In this document: positions 57,549-64,000 of the stretch, piece after piece
Position numbering within the stretch: position 1 is the stretch's first letter
Layout of the letters: each line of letters opens with the position of its first letter
NCBI RefSeq assembly: GCF_019279795.1
Contig: NC_056745.1
Location: 511,563,006-511,627,005 of the forward strand
From: Protopterus annectens
Lineage: Eukaryota > Chordata > Ceratodontiformes > Protopteridae
DNA length: 64,000 nucleotides
Direction of reading: 5' to 3'
Program-made: the position numbers and the translations under genes
Notes under the pieces: generated by a model
Told to the model about the DNA's origin: nothing
Database searches by the model: none
The model's input: only the letters and a program-made list of their open reading frames with translations

Positions 57549-59547
57549 CTTGTAAGTTTCATGGCTCCACTCCATTCCTTTCTTTTCTGGCTTAGAACTT
57601 GTCAGTACCCCCCCTTGTACTATCACTAGCCACAAGCATTTCACACTGAATAAAATGTACCATAAATACATAAACATTTCATATGAAAGCCTCACAATGA
57701 AATTTTAAAATGCTGAACAGAAATACACAGCTATTAAGACCCTAATTAATTTTAAACTGTGCCTCGACACCAGAATTCCAGATTAAAACAAAATGCAAAG
57801 TTCTTATTGGCAACTTTGTCTCTGCAGATGAAGCAGCAAGACAATCAAGCAATCACATGAACACTTTCCTGTCTGTTTCAACTCTTAAATATGCTTGTGT
57901 TTTCATAGCTGCATGTTTGGTATCACACCAAAGGTAAGTTCTTTCAACATATCACACCTTCAAGCAGTTTTGGACCTTAAACCATGCATATGTACACAGC
58001 CGAACTACCCTCACTTTCAAACCACATGTTCCCACAGTAGCAAATACACAATTTTACAGTTACTAGAAAATACAATACAATTTTACCTTAAGTACTGCTT
58101 ACATTTTTTAGCAGAGTTTTGGTGCATTTCCTTTCTGAAAGCATAGTTTCGCCAACTCAACATAGCTTTGTACAAGGGTAAAATGACCCATTCTAATGGG
58201 AAGGATACCTGCCTTTCTGCTTACAACAGAATGAAATGCACTTTTAATGAAGTTCTGCATAATGAATAACCCCAATTTAAGTTTCTTCATTGCACAAGCA
58301 TGAAGTTTTTGATCATGCCACCTCAAAAAGCCAAGTTATGTGGACTCAGGCAAGTTTCATGTTTAAAAAGGAAAGACCAGTGAAAGGACACCAGAGTTGG
58401 TTACTTGCTTTAACATAATTCACTCCTCTAAACAGATTTCTGGCATAAAAGCAACAAAACTGAACAAAGGCACTTTGATTACTGTGAAGTGTTATGTATT
58501 GGCAAGTTACATGCAGGTTAACAATTCTACTGGCAAATCCAAGACAATTTCTGCAAGCTTCAGTATGTTGTAGCACCACCATAGCTTAAAAAGCATTTTC
58601 ATATCAGCCCACCCACATGGTTAACCTGCATAAACAGACATTGGAAAAGAACTACAGACTGGGCTTCTGATATGAATGCAGGGATGAACCACAGAAAATG
58701 GCTCAAGTCCACTCGTACTCAAGACAGAAAACACGCTCACCTTACTTGAAGTTCTATGAGCTTCAACAATAGTATGTAGAAATAAAATACAGTGTCTTTA
58801 CCCATACCTCTCAACCTCTTTGTGCAAGAATTCCTGACAAGGCCAAAATAATTGGGGGGGGAAGACCCAAGATCAGAGATAGATTATAAATATTGCTTTA
58901 ATAAACTTAGAAAGGTGATAGAATGTTAGGTTTTGTGTTAGTATTTACTTTCTGAAGGATATGGAATATTAAACTCAAATGTCATTTAGTAACTTTAATT
59001 CTCAATGATTTGCCAGGAAACCACAAAGTGAGGGACCCACCAAAAAATATGAGGCAAAAGTCTGGGCTGTTGAGAGGTATGAGTCTGTTGCATTACAACT
59101 TCCTAAAAGGCAGGAAGAAAAAGTAAGCAGATGCAGCTCTAATTAGATTATGAAACATCAAACAAGACCACTGTTAAAGTGAAATGTGTGGATTTATTAC
59201 TATCAATAATGTTGTTTAAAACTGAGCACACACTACTTAAAGGCTACATCCTTAAAAAACATGTATGTATGATGATTTTTCAAGGCACAGAATACCTACC
59301 CCTACCTTCAGGATGGATACTTGATCTCCTTCATAGAATATTCTGTTTCAATATACACAAAGGCAATATAGAACACTGAATTTTCTTTAATAAAATCAAG
59401 GATGAGTAAACTCAAAAGCACAACAGGGTTCTGTTAAGCAATAAAACATACAAAAAAGGCTGGTTGTTTTAATGTTTTATTTATAAAACAGCATTAGATA
59501 TGTTCACAACTATAAAAAACTTCAAGTCTAAAGAAAATGCTACTCAC

Positions 59548-59616
59548 CTTCATGGCTTTTTTGTTTGGCTTCTCTAATTTTGAGATTTAGCACAGGAAAG
59601 AAACACTTGCATGCCA
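59548..59616 (-). other. Candidate host exon, 69 bp
   Basis: On the minus strand, 69 bp (23 codons' worth) flanked by an acceptor-like A-C-T-G-T-A-T-T-C-A-G and by a near-perfect donor A-A-G|G-T-G-A-G-T-A at 59,541-59,550. One frame (entering with two leading bases) is open and includes L-K-I-R-E-A-K-Q-K-S-H-E. I recognise no protein family. The signals are short and could arise by chance, so this is only a candidate. Confidence 0.2.
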
Positions 59617-60144
59617 CTGAATACAGTTAAATCAAGTCAAGTTTTACCACTGCTGGAAAAGCATTCAAATAGCCAAAAACGTTGGTACATTAATCCGTTT
59701 AGGATTAAAAAAAGCAGGAATTATGTACTGTAACAATATGGTGAACAACCTAACTATATTCAGCTGAGTGTGTGAAAATTACACTGGTAATCTGTAGGAG
59801 AGAGTCAATTACTCAATTTAAACTCCTCAAATGTATCTTCCAAAAATAGAGGTCAGATGTAAAAATATCAGTCAGGTTATATGAAGTGCAGCAATATGAA
59901 ATATGATTTACATAACTGTGACAAATGCTAATGGACTACTTCTTGAGTAGATATTTTTTTATACAAACCAGCACAGGGGGGGGGGGGGTAACAGTAATTT
60001 TGCACCTCAAATTTACATTTGAACTGGTCTTCCAGTTAAACAGATTAGTGTCAAAATGCTTATATAATGTTACCTTTGAGGATGTCTGCATTTCCTTTTA
60101 ATTGGTGTCTTAAGTGGTATTATAAAGAAAGCAGCGGCAGAGAC

Positions 60145-60225
60145 TTAAACATTCAGAGTTTTCTTTTCCAATTTCCACAAATCCATATGCACCTTTGTTC
60201 TCATTTTATCCAGTGTTGCTGAAGG
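60145..60225 (-). other. Candidate host terminal exon
   Basis: On the minus strand a pyrimidine-rich acceptor (T-C-T-T-T-C-T-C-C-A-C-C-T ... T-T-T-A-G, about 60,226-60,252) is followed by 26 open codons and a TAA at 60,145-60,147. The tail includes M-R-T-K-V-H-M-D-L-W-K-L-E-K-K and is charged like a genuine C terminus. The other two frames close early. No family recognised, and no partner exon was found. Its minus orientation means the 69-bp candidate lies downstream of this stop, so both cannot be coding exons of one transcript in this order. Confidence 0.25.
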
Positions 60226-60529
60226 CTAAATCATAATAGGTGGAGAAAGATATATAATTCACAATACACAAACATATGATTAGAGTCAACACCATCATTC
60301 ACTGTCTAGAATATAGGTTCATAGGAAATTACTAAGCTAATGGCACAAGAGCCTTTACAAGCCTAGCCAACAATACCCAGAATATGACATTATATCTTAA
60401 TTCCCCAGATATGTGATGGGGTAGTTTTAGGGAAGTTGATTGAGTGTTGAAGCCAAAGCCATTTTACAAACTGCTTCTGTCCATAAAGGACATGGGCAGT
60501 ACCTCAGGAATGTGATTGAATTTATGGTT

Positions 60530-61140
60530 CCCCATCCATTTATTCAAATTCTTTTTGGACAATAAGGAACAGGCTTTGTTTTACAAAGATAGGAAGTTTA
60601 TTCCATAGAAGAGATATCCTCTGAGATACAAATCTCTCTCTCCAGCAAGTTCTGTTCATAAATAAGGTTCAAGTCCATGGAATGCATAACCCTTGTATAA
60701 TTTTTCTTTCAAGTATGTAACACTTTCATTAGGGCTGGATCAGAGAATGCCATGTAGGTCAGGCACAAGTCACCTCTCAATAAATGAAATGAGATAGGGT
60801 AAAGGGCAGGGGCCTTTAGTCAGTCTGCATAACACGCTCTTACACTTTGTATTTTTTAGAAACCTCTGAGGCCACTCCAGTTGGTGTAAGTGCTTGGTTA
60901 GGTACATGCAGAGAGAAGCACTGTACTCTATTACGGGCCTGATGAGGGTCAAGTGCTATGGCACTTTGACTTCCTTTGATCTTGATGCCATGCCTTTACT
61001 TAAAAGTTGAGAGACACAGAAGGATTTCCTGACTACCATAGCTACCTGGTGGTCAAAGTTTAGGTTACTATCTGTGTTACGAATCAACTTGCCAGCCCAG
61101 TCACATACAGGGATAACAAGTTGACACTATATACCAGAAA
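60530..61140 (-). mobile_element. LINE 3' fragment, same family as LINE 2
   Basis: A 3'-end fragment of a CR1-like LINE on the minus strand. The last part of the RT (R-P-V-I-E-Y-S motif near 60,910-60,945) is followed by a 3' untranslated region down to about 60,530. Blocks such as T-G-T-A-C-T-C-T-A-T-T-A-x-G-G-G-C-C-T-G-A-T-G (near 60,925) and T-T-C-C-T-T-T-G-A-x-C-T-T-G-A-T-G-C-C (near 60,970) are shared with 22,220-22,290. It preserves the 3' end that LINE 2 has lost. 5' truncated at about 61,140, as is typical. Confidence 0.75.
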
Positions 61141-62200
61141 ACAGGTTTAAACATTTCAGGCATTAAGGAGCTAGTAAGAGCAGGTAGGAGTCCGCAGCCA
61201 ATGGTAGCCCTGTCATCTCAGTGTGTGAGAGGCGTACGGGTCTGCTGCTGCAGTAACCCTAGCAAAAAAACAGTTGACACTAAGTGTAGCAAAAAGTTTA
61301 TACATGCTTCAAAGCACACATGCCACACAAGGCTGGTATGGCATATCCTCTGGTTTCAGCTGTGCACACTTCAAATTGATGAAGTTTGGAGTTAAGCTAT
61401 TTGCATAAAAAATCATCCACTTATAATGCATGCTCACTGACCATCAGGTCACAGAAAATTAAGGTCCGCCACCTTAAATGTGGATGGATACAGTATGGGA
61501 GGGTGGGAGTGAAGATCTCTTCAGGCTGCTGGGAAGAGGGCAGTCATGGAAAGGGGATGTAAGGACAGGAAACACATTCCCTTCATGCCTACCCTGGATG
61601 ATGGCCCTTCAGGGATGACAGACACAAAAGGGTAAGTCTTGAATTCCTGCACCAGCTTTTCACAAATAAATTTTCTGTAGTGCCTCTAAAGACCACAAAT
61701 ATGAATGCAGGGAAAGCACACTGGCATCACTGGGACTTAACGGAGCCAAGTCAAACAAATCATTACAAAAACAATCTTAACTCAGGAAAGCAGATCAAAG
61801 ACGGTGGCATTTTAGATTCAAAGCATTATTAAAAAAATCAGGGATAGGGCAAGTTATAAAGTAAATTGAGTTACCCAAACCAGAAATATCCAGAAGTTTT
61901 ACCATGTGAACAAGCACCTGGTCTCAGTTGCACCAAGCAATCTTCAAACTGCAAAAAAAAATTACCTTGATAGCACTTAATGTTCTGAAACGCTACTTGC
62001 TGGAAGGCCCTGTGACTTGCACTTAAAACCATATACCCTGAATACTGCAATTTGCCAATTACCATTCACAGCCACCCAGCGGTACAAGCCTTGGCTCTAG
62101 ACTGTCAGTGTTGAAGTGACACCCCGACCCCATGTGATAAAATGGGAAAAGGGGTTGTCTATGGATGAATCCTACAAAGTAGTAACAGATAAGACAAGCA
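61140..62200. other. Unassigned sequence
   Basis: About 1 kb with no recognised gene or repeat. A 64-codon open frame on the minus strand (61,871-62,065) has no family I recognise. The part near 61,460-61,640 is more GC-rich than its surroundings and has a donor-like G-G-T-A-A-G-T at about 61,630 on the plus strand, without a convincing exon before it. Confidence 0.35.
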
Positions 62201-64000
62201 GTTAATTTTAAATTCTAAATGTCCATGTGAGGCTCCCACAGGGATTAGTGATTACATCGTGGATGGAATCCAAAAGTGAACAGGCCTCACACACATGTGG
62301 TTTTAAAAGGGGAAACCAGATCAAATTTGGACCAAATGGGACTATGAGGATAACAGTTGCCTTGCACCTCATCATTTTCTGTAAAACCTGGAGGGATGCA
62401 TTAACCATAAAAGCAGCCCTAGAAGCTAAATTGTTGAGACAGCATCCCTCAGTGTCAGGGATCAAGGTAAAGAACTTATTGCACTTAGTGTTCTCAGGAT
62501 AGGCAAACAGATTACAGCAATGGGTGCCTCAGTGATGAAAACTCTGGCTGCTTACCTCTAGACTAAGATGTGAGAAGATTCCTGCTGAGCCTACCCGCTT
62601 GGCAACGGGAAACTCTGGGGATGCGTGTTGCAACAAGAAAGTGGTATGATGCTATTACCCACTGCCAAACCCTCACTACCATCTAACATAATGGGTATGA
62701 TCTTGGTTCTTCCTTGCTTGATGTACTAAAACTACAGTTGTATTTGCCTGTTTGGATGCAGGCCACAATCTGAGGGGGGTTCTCCTGAAGTTAATGCAAC
62801 AGGAGGACCACCACCCTCAATTCCAAGACATTATGTTAGCACTGGCATCTCTCTGACCTTTGACCATCTGTCTTCAATATGGTCCCTCCACCCCAGAGAG
62901 GATGCATCGGTGGTCACTGTAGCTACTGGATTTCGTGTCACAAACAGCTTTCCTGAGGAAACCAGTGGCAAATCCAGCCATCACCTCAGATGAAATGTGC
63001 AAGATTCTGTGATGGCAGTACTTTTGGTTAGAAACTGTAGGACTCGACAACACTGAGCTTGAGAAGCCACTACAAGATTATCTTGTGAAAGTGAGCAAAG
63101 TAAAGAATCTGAACAGAAAAAAAACAGAGGTCCAGAGCTCCCAGAACCACAACAGCAGCAGCAGAAGGGAAGAAAAGCAGCAACTGTACGGCTGCTCAAG
63201 GACTGCAGTCCTCCTAGTGGGACAGAGATTACTGATGGAGTCACCTGGATTGTAACCTATGAATGTCATGATTTGAGAAGGTGCCAAGATGGCTTCTGAA
63301 GCTTTATTGATATTCCCACAGAGATGCAAAAATTTAGGAGATAGTTATGGGCTTTGGTAAGAGATGCCATTGAGGAGACAGCCAGGAGCCAATCATCCAG
63401 GCATGGAAAGATCCTGTATCCCACGATTCATAGATGGGCTGCTATGACAGCCATGCATTTGGTAAACACTGTGGGGACTCTGGTGAGACAGAATGGTAAG
63501 AACCTGAAATGATATACTTCTGAATAGTTGACTAACTCCTCCATAGACTCCTTCACAATTTTTTTGTGTGAAAGTAGGCAACCTGACGACCTACTTAGCA
63601 CATCCAAATGTTTGCCCTGAGCTAGGGTAGAACTGACTGCAACAGTACCTTATGAAATGGGTCATGTGAATGAATCTGTTTAGAAAGCTTATTCAAAGAT
63701 GAGCCTGAGGTTGCAAGTTCTCTTTGGTACCAAAAAGAACCTTGAATAAAAAAAACTGACCCCCTCTGGTCTGGTGGGATCTCTTAGATGGCTTTCTCTA
63801 TAAGAGAGCTGATCCGTCTTCTAGCCATCTTTGCCTGATGGGGTGGGAAATCCAGCAACAGCATGGGGACTAGGGTGGGTTTATAAAAAAAAAAAAAGAT
63901 ATCGTCCCTCTTACCCAATTGTCCTGTGTAATGGCCTGCCACATGGAGAGGTGCCGGGACAGATGTCTCCGACTGACTCTGGATTGGAGAAGTTGAGCAG
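62200..64000 (-). mobile_element. DIRS fragment F (C-like), broken, runs off the window
   Basis: A minus-strand DIRS fragment resembling C1 between about 3,700 and 5,500. Parts: end of the RNase H-adjacent domain (W-F-P-L-L motif near 62,300) and RNase H about 62,200-62,960; RT about 63,000-63,830; gag-RT linker to the window edge. The shared block F-x-V/L-x-T/K-K with G-G-T-A-C-C-A-A-A-A-A-G-A-A-C-C-T near 63,726 parallels 5,320-5,335 in C1. YR, ICR and left ITR are absent: the left end (about 62,200) is an abrupt truncation. Old, with many breaks. Confidence 0.72.

Larger units (their letters stand above)
57550..60530. other. AT-rich unique DNA, possible host intron/3' region
   Basis: About 3 kb without recognisable mobile element. 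A-A-T-A-A-A-type hexamers occur on both strands (for example plus strand near 57,650 and 59,384; minus strand near 59,480), and a G run lies near 59,979-59,988. The two candidate minus-strand exons listed separately fall here. Otherwise nothing could be assigned. Confidence 0.4.

Noticed and set aside
61871-62065. Minus-strand 64-codon frame with a possible donor at about 61,962 as an exon
   Set aside because: The acceptor side is unconvincing, the donor is weak (A-A-G|G-T-A-A-T-T), and no homology is recognised.

Overview
This window looks like repeat-rich nuclear DNA of a large-genome, non-amniote vertebrate, most likely an amphibian (a caecilian or salamander type genome) or a lobe-finned or other fish. 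This is inference from the mobile elements: many DIRS-type tyrosine-recombinase retrotransposons, Jockey-superfamily (CR1/L2-like) LINEs, a Tc1-like transposon end of the fish/amphibian type, and a decayed mariner. No rRNA, tRNA or CRISPR array is visible, and no host gene can be named; two weak candidate host exons lie near 59.5 and 60.2 kb on the minus strand. Roughly three quarters of the window is DIRS sequence. I recognise twelve copies or fragments, all in the same (minus) orientation, and sort them into working subfamilies from terminal sequence and protein similarity: A1-A4, B1-B2, C1-C2 plus fragment F (C-like), D, E (A-related) and a gag scrap G. Every copy is a broken fossil. Each better-preserved copy reads, from right to left: right inverted terminal repeat (ITR) with a TATA-like promoter, gag-like region starting with a Cys/His cluster, reverse transcriptase with a Y-L-D-D motif, RNase H and the following DIRS-specific domain, tyrosine recombinase (YR), an internal complementary region (ICR), and the left ITR.

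Layout. 1-574: nothing recognised. About 575-850: gag scrap G. 851-15,815: old element D, split by C1 (about 2,352-7,750) and by B1 (9,276-15,753). B1 itself contains about 1.1 kb of AT-rich higher-order satellite that runs into a 500-N gap (10,603-11,102). 15,816-21,797: C2, split in its YR region by a 5'-truncated LINE (about 16,735-19,555). 21,799-22,054: end of a Tc1-like transposon. 22,057 to about 24,650: a second LINE. 24,655-45,593: element E, whose distal half (24,655 to about 26,829) is inverted, and whose gag holds a three-deep nest, A1 (27,853-43,926) containing A2 (32,000-42,645) containing A3 (34,944-40,457). 45,594-50,856: B2, inserted in the last few bases of E. 50,860-51,241: short unique spacer. 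51,242-56,786: A4, a complete-length solitary copy. 57,094-57,548: mariner remnant. About 57,550-60,530: AT-rich unique DNA with the two candidate exons. About 60,530-61,140: LINE 3' fragment of the same family as the second LINE. 61,140-62,200: unassigned. 62,200 to the window end: DIRS fragment F.

How it fits together. The window is a transposon graveyard built by repeated insertion of DIRS elements into DIRS elements. Nesting gives a relative chronology: G before D before C1 and B1; C2 before the first LINE; E before A1 before A2 before A3; E before B2. The insertions leave no obvious target duplication, as expected for recombinase-mediated integration, and the ICR of several copies spells out the joined left and right tips, the hallmark of the DIRS circular intermediate. 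Subfamily boundaries, part boundaries (give or take about 50 bp) and counts of breaks were judged by eye without alignment software.
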